DNA of 64,000 nt, from the NCBI RefSeq assembly GCF_019145195.1, contig NZ_JAHSTW010000011.1, positions 248,001 to 312,000 of the forward strand. Direction: 5' to 3'. The position numbers were made by a program, and so were the translations under genes. Source of the DNA: Pseudomonas siliginis (lineage in GTDB: Bacteria > Pseudomonadota > Gammaproteobacteria > Pseudomonadales > Pseudomonadaceae). The notes under the pieces are model-generated. The model searched no databases. It had not been told where the DNA came from and saw only the letters and a list, made by a program, of their open reading frames with translations. Positions 17,746 through 26,588 of the stretch are shown one piece after another (position 1 is the stretch's first letter; every line of letters begins with the position of its first letter).

Positions 17746-18118
17746 GATAGTTCCTTGATAAGTCGGGTTTGGCCTCCACGTATCCCAATGACCAACCAGA
17801 GGCATAAAGCCCAAGGCACCCAGGTCATCGTGTCGACACGTGTGTGGATTTAAGCTTTTCGGGGCATCCCCGGAAAGCGGCGCATTTTATACCACAGGGT
17901 GCGCAGAAACGGAACCCGGAATCTGTATTCGCACCAGTGACATGGGCGCAGCCCCCTTGGAATCGGCTCGATGGGCACCATTGTATAGATAGAAGCTGGA
18001 CATGCAGGCGCGGATTTGCGCCTCCCGTCTGGTAGAATCGCGTTTTTCAGGGTCGCAAAATGTCCGCTTGCCACCCAATTCGTATCCGTAAGCGCCGCCG
18101 AGCGCAGAGAGAGCCTGT
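17746..18118. other. rpsB leader and map/rpsB divergent promoter region
   Basis: This 373-base gap holds the 5' leaders of both divergent genes. In E. coli the same interval carries the t44/rpsB leader element through which S2 regulates its own synthesis; a similar element is expected here but its fold was not verified. A GC-rich hairpin (about 17861-17878) lies in the rpsB leader. No coding sequence is supported. Confidence 0.5.
17884..17891 (-). promoter_or_regulatory. Candidate -10 box of the rpsB promoter
   Basis: On the minus strand the sequence TATAAAAT lies 17 bases downstream of a weak -35-like TTCCGT. If used, transcription would start near 17877 and leave a leader of about 130 bases before rpsB, consistent with an autoregulated r-protein leader. 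Prediction only. Confidence 0.45.
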
Positions 18119-18901
18119 ATGACCGTCAACCTCAAAACCCCCGAGGACATCGCTGGCATGCGTGTCGCCGGCAAACTGGCCGCCGATGTGCTGGAAATGA
18201 TTGCCGAACATGTCAAACCGGGCGTGACCACTGATCAGCTCAACCAGATCTGCCATGACTACATCGTCAACGTGCAGCAGGCCATCCCTGCCCCGCTCAA
18301 CTACAAGGGCTACCCGAAGTCGATCTGCACTTCGATCAACCATGTGGTCTGCCACGGCATCCCGAACGACAAACCGCTGAAAAACGGCGACACCCTGAAC
18401 ATCGACGTCACGGTGATCAAGGACGGCTACCACGGCGATACCAGCCGCATGTTCCACGTCGGCGAGGTACCGGTCTGGGCCGAGCGCCTGTCGCAGGTCA
18501 CCCAGGAATGCATGTACAAGGCGATCGAGATCGTCAAGCCCGGCTGCCGCCTCGGCGACATCGGCGAAGTAATCCAGAAGCACGCGGAAAAGAACGGTTT
18601 CTCAGTGGTGCGCGAGTTCTGCGGCCACGGCATCGGCAAGGTCTTCCACGAAGAACCGCAGATCCTGCACTACGGTCGCGCCGGCACCGGCATGGAACTG
18701 AAGGCTGGCATGACCTTCACCATCGAGCCGATGATCAACCAGGGCAAGGCCGACACCAAGGTGCTCGGCGACGGCTGGACCGCGATCACCAAGGACCGCA
18801 AGCTGTCGGCACAGTGGGAACACACCCTGCTGGTCACCGACACCGGCTACGAGATTTTCACTTTGCGCAGCGATGACACCATCCCGCGTATCTCGGCCTG
18901 A
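18119..18901 (+). CDS. map: Methionine aminopeptidase, type I
   Basis: Removes the initiator Met from nascent proteins. It has 260 residues of the pita-bread fold. The metal ligands sit in NIDVTVIKDGYHGD, CGHGIGKVFHE, TIEPM and the terminal QWEHTLLVT segment. A purine-rich GAGAGAG ribosome-binding site precedes the ATG. It is divergent from rpsB and precedes glnD by 40 bases. Confidence 0.97.
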   Translation: MTVNLKTPEDIAGMRVAGKLAADVLEMIAEHVKPGVTTDQLNQICHDYIVNVQQAIPAPLNYKGYPKSICTSINHVVCHGIPNDKPLKNGDTLNIDVTVIKDGYHGDTSRMFHVGEVPVWAERLSQVTQECMYKAIEIVKPGCRLGDIGEVIQKHAEKNGFSVVREFCGHGIGKVFHEEPQILHYGRAGTGMELKAGMTFTIEPMINQGKADTKVLGDGWTAITKDRKLSAQWEHTLLVTDTGYEIFTLRSDDTIPRISA

Positions 18902-18941
18902 CACCCAGAACGCTCCCAGCCTATAGAAGGAAAGCCAATCG

Positions 18942-21644
18942 ATGCCGCAGGTGGATCCCGAACTCTTCGACCGCGGCCAGTTCCAGGCTGAACTGGCCCT
19001 TAAAGCGAGTCCGATCGCGGCGTTCAAGAAGGCGATCCGCCAGGCCCGCGAGGTTCTCGACACGCGTTTTCGCAAGGGCCGCGATATCCGCCGCCTGATC
19101 GAAGACCGCGCCTGGTTTGTCGACAACATCCTGCAAAAGGCCTGGGAGCAGTTCAACTGGAGCGAAGACGCCGACATCGCTCTGGTGGCAGTGGGCGGCT
19201 ACGGCCGCGGCGAGCTGCATCCCTATTCCGACATTGATCTGCTGATCCTGCTCGACAGCGCTGACCACGAAGTTTTCCGCGACTCCATCGAGCGTTTTCT
19301 GACGCTGTTGTGGGACATCGGTCTGGAAGTCGGCCAGAGCGTGCGCTCGGTCGATGAGTGTGCCGAAGAGGCCCGCGCCGACCTGACGGTGGTCACCAAC
19401 CTGATGGAAAGCCGGACTATCTGCGGCCCCGAGCGTCTGCGCCAGCGCATGCTCGACGTCACCAGCACCGCGCACATGTGGCCGGCCAAGGAGTTCTTCC
19501 TGGCCAAGCGAGCCGAGCAGAAGGCTCGTCATCACAAATACAACGACACCGAATACAACCTCGAACCCAACGTCAAAGGCTCGCCCGGCGGTCTGCGTGA
19601 CATTCAGACAATCCTCTGGGTCGCCCGCAGACAGTACGGCACCCTGAACCTGCGCGCCCTCGCCGGCGAAGGTTTTCTGGTCGAAAGCGAAAATGCCCTG
19701 CTCGCCTCCTCCCAGGAATTTCTGTGGAAAGTGCGCTATGCCTTGCACATGCTCGCCGGCCGCTCCGAAGACCGCTTGCTGTTCGATCATCAACGCACCA
19801 TTGCCGGCCTGCTCGGCTTTGAAGGAGACGACGCCAAACAGGCGGTCGAAAACTTCATGCAGCAGTACTTCCGCACCGTGATGAGCATCGCCCAACTGAG
19901 CGATCTGATCATCCAGCACTTCGAGGAAGTCATCCTCGCCCCGGAAGATGAAGCGCCGCCGCAACCGATCAATTCGCGATTCCAGCTGCATGACGGCTAC
20001 ATCGAGGCGCGCAATGACAATGTGTTCCGCCGCACGCCGTTCGCCATGCTGGAAATTTTCGTGCTGATGGCCCAACAGCCGGAAATCAAAGGCGTGCGCG
20101 CCGACACCATTCGTCTGCTGCGCGAACATCGTCATCTGATCGATGACAGCTTCCGTAACGATATCCGCAACACCAGCCTGTTCATCGAGCTGTTCAAATG
20201 CAAGATCGGTATCCACCGCAATCTGCGGCGGATGAACCGTTACGGCATTCTCGGCCGTTATCTGCCGGAGTTCGGTTTTATCGTCGGGCAGATGCAGCAC
20301 GACCTGTTCCACATCTATACGGTCGATGCGCACACGCTGAACCTGATCAAGCACCTGCGCAAACTGCAGTACACCCAGGTCTCGGAGAAATTTCCGCTGG
20401 CCGCCAAGCTCATGGCCAAGCTGCCCAAACCTGAGCTGATCTACATGGCCGGTCTGTATCACGACATCGGCAAGGGCCGGCATGGCGATCACTCGGAGAT
20501 TGGCGCGGTCGATGCCGAGGCGTTCTGCCAGCGCCATCAGTTGCCGGTGTGGGACAGCCGCCTGATCGTCTGGCTGGTGCAGAACCACCTGGTGATGTCC
20601 ACCACTGCGCAGCGCAAGGATCTGTCCGACCCGCAGGTGATCCACGATTTCGCCCAGGCGGTCGGCGACGAAACACGCCTCGACTATCTCTATGTGCTGA
20701 CCGTGGCCGACATCAACGCGACCAATCCGACGCTGTGGAATTCATGGCGCGCCAGCCTGTTGCGCCAGCTCTACACCGAGACCAAACGAGCCCTGCGCCG
20801 GGGCCTGGAAAACCCGGTGGATCGCGAAGAGCAGATCCGCCAGACGCAGAGCGCCGCGCTGGACATTCTGGTGCGCGGCGGCACCGACCCGGACGACGTC
20901 GAGCAGCTGTGGGCGCAATTGGGCGATGACTATTTCCTGCGCCACACCGCCGGCGACGTCGCCTGGCACAGCGATGCGATCCTGCAGCAACCGGTGGATG
21001 GCGGGCCGCTGGTGCTGATCAAGGAAACCACCCAGCGCGAGTTCGAGGGCGGCACGCAGATCTTCATTTATGCACCGGACCAGCACGACTTCTTCGCCGT
21101 GACCGTGGCGGCGATGGACCAGCTCAACCTGAACATTCACGACGCCCGGGTCATCACCTCAAGCAGCCAGTTCACCCTCGACACCTACATCGTGCTCGAC
21201 AACGAAGGCGAATCGATCGGCGACAACCCGGCGCGGATCAAGCAGATCCGCGAAGGCCTGACCGAAGCGCTGCGCAACCCGGACGACTACCCAACGATCA
21301 TCCAGCGCCGTGTGCCGCGCCAGCTCAAACACTTCGCCTTCGCCCCGCAAGTAACGATCCACAACGACGCCCAACGTCCAGTGACCGTGCTGGAGCTGAC
21401 CGCGCCTGACCGGCCGGGCCTGCTGGCGCGGGTCGGAGGGATTTTCCTCGAGTTCGACCTGTCGCTGCAGAACGCCAAGATTGCGACCCTGGGCGAGCGC
21501 GTGGAAGACGTGTTCTTCATCACCGACGCGCACAACCAGCCGCTGTCCGATCCGCTGCTGTGCAGCCGTCTGCAAGATGCGATCGTCGAACAACTGAGCG
21601 TCAATCAGGAACCGGATATCAAACTTTCGCGAATCAGTATCTGA
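18942..21644 (+). CDS. glnD: PII uridylyltransferase / uridylyl-removing enzyme
   Basis: Nitrogen sensor that uridylylates PII (GlnB/GlnK) when glutamine is low and de-uridylylates it when glutamine is high. It has 900 residues. The nucleotidyltransferase motif GGYGRGELHPYSDID is at about 85-99 (metal-binding Asp97 and Asp99), the HD hydrolase motif LYHDIGKGRHGDHS near 505, and two ACT domains near 705-790 and 815-895 bind glutamine. The start ATG has AGAAGGA upstream. It is next to map, as in many gammaproteobacteria. Confidence 0.97.
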   Translation: MPQVDPELFDRGQFQAELALKASPIAAFKKAIRQAREVLDTRFRKGRDIRRLIEDRAWFVDNILQKAWEQFNWSEDADIALVAVGGYGRGELHPYSDIDLLILLDSADHEVFRDSIERFLTLLWDIGLEVGQSVRSVDECAEEARADLTVVTNLMESRTICGPERLRQRMLDVTSTAHMWPAKEFFLAKRAEQKARHHKYNDTEYNLEPNVKGSPGGLRDIQTILWVARRQYGTLNLRALAGEGFLVESENALLASSQEFLWKVRYALHMLAGRSEDRLLFDHQRTIAGLLGFEGDDAKQAVENFMQQYFRTVMSIAQLSDLIIQHFEEVILAPEDEAPPQPINSRFQLHDGYIEARNDNVFRRTPFAMLEIFVLMAQQPEIKGVRADTIRLLREHRHLIDDSFRNDIRNTSLFIELFKCKIGIHRNLRRMNRYGILGRYLPEFGFIVGQMQHDLFHIYTVDAHTLNLIKHLRKLQYTQVSEKFPLAAKLMAKLPKPELIYMAGLYHDIGKGRHGDHSEIGAVDAEAFCQRHQLPVWDSRLIVWLVQNHLVMSTTAQRKDLSDPQVIHDFAQAVGDETRLDYLYVLTVADINATNPTLWNSWRASLLRQLYTETKRALRRGLENPVDREEQIRQTQSAALDILVRGGTDPDDVEQLWAQLGDDYFLRHTAGDVAWHSDAILQQPVDGGPLVLIKETTQREFEGGTQIFIYAPDQHDFFAVTVAAMDQLNLNIHDARVITSSSQFTLDTYIVLDNEGESIGDNPARIKQIREGLTEALRNPDDYPTIIQRRVPRQLKHFAFAPQVTIHNDAQRPVTVLELTAPDRPGLLARVGGIFLEFDLSLQNAKIATLGERVEDVFFITDAHNQPLSDPLLCSRLQDAIVEQLSVNQEPDIKLSRISI

Positions 21645-21701
21645 ATCACCCGTTTATCCCTGTGAATGCAGCCCATGCTTTCCTCCGGTACATACAATCC
21701 C

Positions 21702-21835
21702 CTGTGGCGAGGGGATTTATCCCCGTTCGGCTGCGAAGCAGTCGTAAAACCTGTGTATGCGGACATTCAGTTGAACCGCAGTGATGGTTTTGGGGCCGCT
21801 GCGCAGCCCAACGGGGATAAAGCCCCTCGCCACAG
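21702..21835. repeat. REPIN (CTGTGGCGAGGGGATTTATCCCCG type) between glnD and dapC
   Basis: Two inverted copies of a palindromic REP sequence, each with its own GGGGAT/ATCCCC-type stem, face each other across a variable spacer. A second copy of the same class occurs at 50220-50342. Confidence 0.85.
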
Positions 21836-21865
21836 AAAGCTCTTGAGCATTTAAAAGAGGCCCCA

Positions 21866-23065
21866 ATGAACAACGCTCTGAACCAGCTCCAGCCGTACCC
21901 GTTCGAAAAGCTCCGCGCCCTGCTCGGCAGCGTTACGCCGAACCCGGACAAACGCCCGATCGCCCTGTCGATCGGCGAGCCGAAACACCGTTCGCCGAGT
22001 TTTGTCGCCGAAGCGCTGGCGAACAATCTGGATCAGATGGCGGTGTACCCGACTACCCTCGGCATTCCGGCCCTGCGCGAAGCCATCGCCGGCTGGTGCG
22101 AGCGTCGTTTTGGTGTGCCGAACGGCTGGATCGATCCGGCGCGCAACGTGCTGCCGGTCAACGGCACCCGTGAAGCGCTGTTCGCCTTTACCCAGACCGT
22201 GGTCAATCGTGGTGACGATGCGCTGGTGGTCAGCCCCAACCCGTTCTATCAGATCTACGAAGGCGCGGCGTTTCTCGCCGGGGCCAAGCCGCATTACCTG
22301 CCGTGCCTAGATGAAAACGGCTTCAACCCGGACTTCGACGCCGTTTCGCCAGACATCTGGCAGCGCTGCCAGATTCTGTTCCTGTGCTCGCCGGGCAATC
22401 CGACCGGCGCGCTGATTCCGGTTGAGACCCTGAAGAAGCTGATCGCCCTGGCTGATCAGTACGACTTCGTGATTGCCGCCGACGAGTGCTACAGCGAACT
22501 GTACTTCGATGAACAGACGCCGCCGCCGGGCCTGCTCAGCGCCTGCGTCGAACTGGGCCGCAATGACTTCAAGCGCTGCGTGGTCTTTCATAGCCTGTCC
22601 AAGCGCTCCAACCTGCCAGGCCTGCGCTCAGGCTTCGTTGCCGGCGATGCCGACATCCTCAAGGGTTTCCTGCTCTATCGCACTTACCACGGCTGCGCGA
22701 TGCCGGTACAGACTCAACTGGCCAGCGTTGCCGCGTGGAATGACGAAGTGCATGTGCGCGCCAACCGTGCGCTGTACCGGGAGAAATTCGATGCGGTGCT
22801 GGAGACCCTCGGCCCGGTGATGGACGTGCAGCGCCCGGATGGCAGCTTCTATCTGTGGCCGAATGTGCAGGGCGATGATGCGGCGTTCTGCCGCGATCTG
22901 TTCGAACAGGAGCACGTGACCGTGGTGCCGGGCTCGTATCTGTCTCGCGATGTCGATGGCGTCAATCCTGGCGCCGGCCGTGTGCGTATGGCACTGGTTG
23001 CGCCGCTGGCGGAATGCGTCGAAGCCGCCGAACGGATTCGTGACTTCATCACCCGCCAGAAGTGA
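21866..23065 (+). CDS. dapC: Succinyldiaminopimelate transaminase
   Basis: PLP-dependent fold-type I aminotransferase of the lysine/diaminopimelate pathway. It has 399 residues, with SPGNPTG at 175-181, DECYSELYFD near 206, and the Schiff-base Lys246 in SLSKRSNLPGLR. The name rests on sequence pattern and on dapD nearby; the related N-acetylornithine/ArgD enzymes differ at these motifs. A REPIN separates it from glnD, and the next gene converges on it. Confidence 0.88.
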   Translation: MNNALNQLQPYPFEKLRALLGSVTPNPDKRPIALSIGEPKHRSPSFVAEALANNLDQMAVYPTTLGIPALREAIAGWCERRFGVPNGWIDPARNVLPVNGTREALFAFTQTVVNRGDDALVVSPNPFYQIYEGAAFLAGAKPHYLPCLDENGFNPDFDAVSPDIWQRCQILFLCSPGNPTGALIPVETLKKLIALADQYDFVIAADECYSELYFDEQTPPPGLLSACVELGRNDFKRCVVFHSLSKRSNLPGLRSGFVAGDADILKGFLLYRTYHGCAMPVQTQLASVAAWNDEVHVRANRALYREKFDAVLETLGPVMDVQRPDGSFYLWPNVQGDDAAFCRDLFEQEHVTVVPGSYLSRDVDGVNPGAGRVRMALVAPLAECVEAAERIRDFITRQK

Positions 23066-23070
23066 TCACG

Positions 23071-23104
23071 GAGCGCTTGCGGCAGCCCCCTGCTGCAAGC
23101 GCTC
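23071..23104. terminator. Bidirectional hairpin between dapC and the antiporter gene
   Basis: Stem GAGCGCTTGC-GCAG pairs with CTGC-GCAAGCGCTC in the 45-base gap of two convergent genes. It has no long T run on either side, so termination efficiency is uncertain. Confidence 0.6.
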
Positions 23105-23110
23105 AACCGG

Positions 23111-24742
23111 CTATTTGACCTGGCCCAGATTGGCCTCGCTCAAATCCAGTTCCCCGAGCACTTCTCGCAACACGTCATCACCGATCTGGTGCTGACGACT
23201 GAGGCTGTAGAGTTCCAGGCGTTGCGCGCGCAGCGCTTTCAAACGCAGGCGACGCTCAAGCAGATCCATCTGGAATGCCAGCGCCTGAGCCTCGGCAGAA
23301 TCATTGAACACATCAAGTTGATGGCGATATTCGGACATGATCCGCGCCTTGAGCTCCGCTGCCAGCGCTGCTTGAGCGGCATCCTGTGGGACCACTTCTT
23401 CGCTTTCCAGCGAGTGAATCGCCGCTTCGGCCGTCTTGCGCCAGGCGTCGCGCACTTCCTGACGACGCTTGTCGTCGGGACTTTTGTCGATGCCGCGCAG
23501 CAGCAAGGGCAGCGCGATACAGGCCGAGACCAGCGACAGCAGAATCACCCCGGCAGCAATGAAGATCAGTAAGTCGCGTTCAGGAAAAGCCTCGGCGCCG
23601 ATCAGCATCGGCACCGACATCACGCCTGCCAGCGTCACCGCCCCGCGCACACCGCCCACCGTCAGCAACCAGCATGAACGCGCCGTCGGCACTTGGGTCA
23701 GCTCGCCCTTGCCGCGCAGTCGGCGCAGCAACACCGACAAGCGCCAGATGCTCTGCACCCAGATGAACCGCAGCAGCACCAGCGCGACGAAAATCGCCAA
23801 TACATCGAGGCAGCGATAGAACAACGTCGGCCACAGCGTCGGCTCATGGCTGACCACAGCCTTGATGATGTCTGGCAATTGCAGGCCCAGCAGCAGGAAG
23901 ATCAAGCCATTGAACGCAAATTCGAGCAGCGCCCAGACGCTGCGATTAAGCAATCGCGTGCTGGTCTGGCGCGGCAGCAGGTCGAGCCAGCTTTGCATCA
24001 TCCCCGCCGCCACCGCCGAGAGAATCCCTGAAGCGCCCAAACGTTCGGCCAGTACATAAGCGGCGAACGGCAGCAGCAACATGAACACCACGTGAGTGGC
24101 CGGATCGTCCCAGCCCCGGGCGATCATCCACGCTCGCAGACGCCCGACCAGCCAGCTCAACGCTACACCCACAGCCAGGCCACCGAGGGCCACCGCGACG
24201 AAGGTCAGACTGGCATTGGTCAGCGAAAACACGCCCGTGATCGCTGCAGCGAGGGCGAATTTGAAGGTCACCAGGCCTGAGGCGTCATTCATCAGCGCCT
24301 CGCCCTGGAGGATGTGCATCAGCGGCGTGGGGAGACGGTTCTGCGAAATCGCTGAAACCGCCACGGCGTCCGTCGGTGACAAAACCGCGGCAAGGGCGAA
24401 GGCCACTGGCAGCGGAATAGTTGGCAACAGCCAATGAATGAAATAACCGGCACCGACCACGGTGAACAGAACAAGGCCGACGGCCAGGGTCAGGATCGGT
24501 CCACGCAATTGCCAAAAGGCGCGTTTGGGCATGCGCCAGCCATCGGAAAACAACAACGGCGGCAGGAACAGAAACAGGAACAATTCCGGGTCGAGGGCGA
24601 CGTGCAGCCCCAGGGTCGGCCAGGCGAGCAAGGCACCGGCGGCGATTTGCACCAGCGGCAATGGCAGCGGGATAACCCGCCCGACCAGGCGCGAGACGCT
24701 GACCAGCATCAGCAGGATCAGGACGGTGTAAGCAGTTTGCAT
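23111..24742 (-). CDS. CPA1-family Na+(K+)/H+ antiporter
   Basis: Inner-membrane cation/proton exchanger. It has 543 residues: about twelve hydrophobic segments (residues 1-415) and a charged cytoplasmic tail of about 120 residues. The core motifs LSPTDAVAV and GEALMNDASGLV, with the ion-binding Asp residues, are typical of the NhaP/NHE branch (YjcE-like). It converges with dapC and diverges from the ArsC-like gene, with a REPIN in the shared upstream region. Which cation it moves cannot be told from sequence. Confidence 0.88.
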   Translation of the reverse strand: MQTAYTVLILLMLVSVSRLVGRVIPLPLPLVQIAAGALLAWPTLGLHVALDPELFLFLFLPPLLFSDGWRMPKRAFWQLRGPILTLAVGLVLFTVVGAGYFIHWLLPTIPLPVAFALAAVLSPTDAVAVSAISQNRLPTPLMHILQGEALMNDASGLVTFKFALAAAITGVFSLTNASLTFVAVALGGLAVGVALSWLVGRLRAWMIARGWDDPATHVVFMLLLPFAAYVLAERLGASGILSAVAAGMMQSWLDLLPRQTSTRLLNRSVWALLEFAFNGLIFLLLGLQLPDIIKAVVSHEPTLWPTLFYRCLDVLAIFVALVLLRFIWVQSIWRLSVLLRRLRGKGELTQVPTARSCWLLTVGGVRGAVTLAGVMSVPMLIGAEAFPERDLLIFIAAGVILLSLVSACIALPLLLRGIDKSPDDKRRQEVRDAWRKTAEAAIHSLESEEVVPQDAAQAALAAELKARIMSEYRHQLDVFNDSAEAQALAFQMDLLERRLRLKALRAQRLELYSLSRQHQIGDDVLREVLGELDLSEANLGQVK

Positions 24743-24845
24743 AAAACGAAAATCTCAGGCGATCGACAGCGTTGAACTGCCATATTAGCGCCTTAGGCTG
24801 TGGCTGACCGTTGCACCTATGTCGCACGACCGGAACGCGACCCCC

Positions 24846-24938
24846 TTGTGGGAGCGAGCCTGCTCGCGAAAGCGGTCGTTCAGCACACAGAGATATTGAT
24901 TGATGTGGCCTCTTCGCGAGCAGGCTCGCTCCCACAGG
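24846..24938. repeat. REPIN in a divergent promoter region
   Basis: Inverted pair of the GGGAGCGAGCCTGCTCGCGAA REP type. It lies between the starts of the antiporter gene and the ArsC-like gene, unlike most copies here, which sit at 3' ends. Confidence 0.9.
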
Positions 24939-25034
24939 TTTTACAGCGTTACGACAACCGTGGCCGACGAAACCGTCCGGTCATGGCATAATCCGTCACC
25001 ATTTTTTTCCAGCACCTGTAAAGGGGGCGATTCC

Positions 25035-25397
25035 TTGGCCGTTTCAAGTAAAACGTTGCACCTTTTCGGCATCAAAGCCTGCGACACCATGAAAAAGGCG
25101 CGCACCTGGCTCGATGAACACGCTGTCAGCTATGACTTTCACGATTACAAGACCGCCGGCATTGACCGTGAGCACCTGAGCCAATGGTGCGACGAGCACG
25201 GCTGGCAAACCGTGTTGAACCGCGCCGGCACGACCTTTCGCAAACTCGATGACGAACGCAAAGCCGATCTCGACCAAGCGAAAGCCATCGAACTGATGCT
25301 CGCGCAACCCTCGATGATCAAGCGCCCGGTGCTCGATCTCGGTGACCGAACCCTGATTGGCTTCAAGCCAGATATCTACGCGGCCGCTCTGAAGTAA
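25035..25397 (+). CDS. ArsC/Spx/YffB-family thioredoxin-fold protein
   Basis: 120 residues from a TTG start (LAVSSKTLHLFGIKACDTMKKA) with AAGGGGG seven bases upstream. No ATG is available at a suitable place, and the longer in-frame extension runs into the REPIN. The pattern FGIKACDTMKKARTWL with one N-terminal Cys and the later RPVLDLGD is that of the YffB/ArsC-related group, not of classic arsenate reductases with known arsenic operons. It is placed just before dapD, 31 bases away, so it is probably cotranscribed with it. Its substrate is unknown; 'arsenate reductase' would be over-annotation. Confidence 0.87.
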   Translation: MAVSSKTLHLFGIKACDTMKKARTWLDEHAVSYDFHDYKTAGIDREHLSQWCDEHGWQTVLNRAGTTFRKLDDERKADLDQAKAIELMLAQPSMIKRPVLDLGDRTLIGFKPDIYAAALK

Positions 25398-25428
25398 GCA
25401 GCCCGTCACTCTTTGTAGAGGTATTCAC

Positions 25429-26463
25429 ATGTCCAATTCCCTGTTCAGCATCGCCTTTGGTGTCGGCACCCAGAACCGTCAAGGCGCATGGCTGGAAGTG
25501 TTCTACGCACAGCCACTGCTCAATCCTTCGGCCGAACTGGTCGCGGCTGTTGCGCCGATCCTCGGTTACACCGAAGGCAACCAGGCCATCACCTTCACCA
25601 CCGCCCAGGCTGCGCAACTGGCTGAAGCCGTGAAAGGCATCGACGCCGTGCAAGGCAAGCTGCTGACCCGCCTGGCTGAAAGCCACAAGCCGCTGGTCGC
25701 CACGCTGCTGGCCGAAGACGCGCAACTGACCTCCACGCCTGAGGCCTACCTCAAGCTGCATCTGCTCTCGCACCGTCTGGTCAAGCCGCACGGCGTGAGC
25801 CTGGCCGGTATCTTCCCGCTGCTGCCGAACGTGGCGTGGACCAGCCAGGGCGCGATCGACCTGAGCGAACTGGCGGAAATGCAACTCGAAGCGCGCCTGC
25901 GCGGCGAGCTGCTGGAAGTGTTCTCGGTGGACAAGTTCCCGAAAATGACCGACTACGTGGTACCGGCCGGCGTGCGTATCGCTGATGCTGCACGTCTGCG
26001 TCTGGGCGCTTACGTCGGCGAAGGCACCACCGTCATGCACGAAGGTTTCATCAACTTCAACGCCGGCACCGAAGGCCCGGGCATGATCGAAGGACGCGTT
26101 TCCGCTGGCGTATTCGTCGGCAAGGGTTCGGACCTGGGCGGCGGTTGCTCGACCATGGGTACCCTGTCGGGCGGCGGCAACATCGTGATCAAGGTCGGCG
26201 AAGGCTGCCTGATCGGCGCCAACGCCGGTATCGGTATTCCGCTGGGCGACCGCAACACTGTGGAATCGGGCCTGTACGTGACCGCCGGCACCAAGGTTGC
26301 GCTGCTGGACGAGCACAACAATCTGGTCAAGGTTGTGAAGGCGCGTGAGCTGGCTGGTCAGACTGATCTGCTGTTCCGTCGCAATTCGGAAACCGGTGCA
26401 GTGGAATGCAAGACCCACAAATCGGCGATCGAACTGAACGAAGCGCTGCACGCTCACAACTAA
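25429..26463 (+). CDS. dapD: Tetrahydrodipicolinate N-succinyltransferase
   Basis: Succinylates tetrahydrodipicolinate in lysine/DAP synthesis. It has 344 residues, the long Pseudomonas-type form. An N-terminal domain of about 180 residues is followed by left-handed beta-helix hexapeptide repeats (VVPAGVRIADAARLRLGAYV and on) and the glycine-rich GGGCSTMGTLSGGGN segment. GTAGAGG precedes the ATG. It forms a pathway set with dapC 2.4 kb upstream and dapE 5.7 kb downstream. Confidence 0.96.
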   Translation: MSNSLFSIAFGVGTQNRQGAWLEVFYAQPLLNPSAELVAAVAPILGYTEGNQAITFTTAQAAQLAEAVKGIDAVQGKLLTRLAESHKPLVATLLAEDAQLTSTPEAYLKLHLLSHRLVKPHGVSLAGIFPLLPNVAWTSQGAIDLSELAEMQLEARLRGELLEVFSVDKFPKMTDYVVPAGVRIADAARLRLGAYVGEGTTVMHEGFINFNAGTEGPGMIEGRVSAGVFVGKGSDLGGGCSTMGTLSGGGNIVIKVGEGCLIGANAGIGIPLGDRNTVESGLYVTAGTKVALLDEHNNLVKVVKARELAGQTDLLFRRNSETGAVECKTHKSAIELNEALHAHN

Positions 26464-26473
26464 GCGCTGTAGG

Positions 26474-26549
26474 CCTGTGGGAGCGAGTCTGCTCGCGAAA
26501 CTTCTGGCGTCCTCAATGACGCTTTCGCGAGCAGGCTCACTCCTACAGG
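26474..26549. repeat. REPIN between dapD and csdA
   Basis: Inverted pair of the GCGAG-C-TGCTCGC type. The second arm has decayed (CTCACTCCTACAG instead of CTCGCTCCCACAG). Confidence 0.88.
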
Positions 26550-26588
26550 TTTGGCGTACATCCCGCCCAATTTCACAGGGCTGAACCC

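Noticed and set aside
25035..25397. Arsenate reductase with resistance role
   Set aside because: No ars genes nearby and the YffB-type motif; kept as an ArsC-like family protein.
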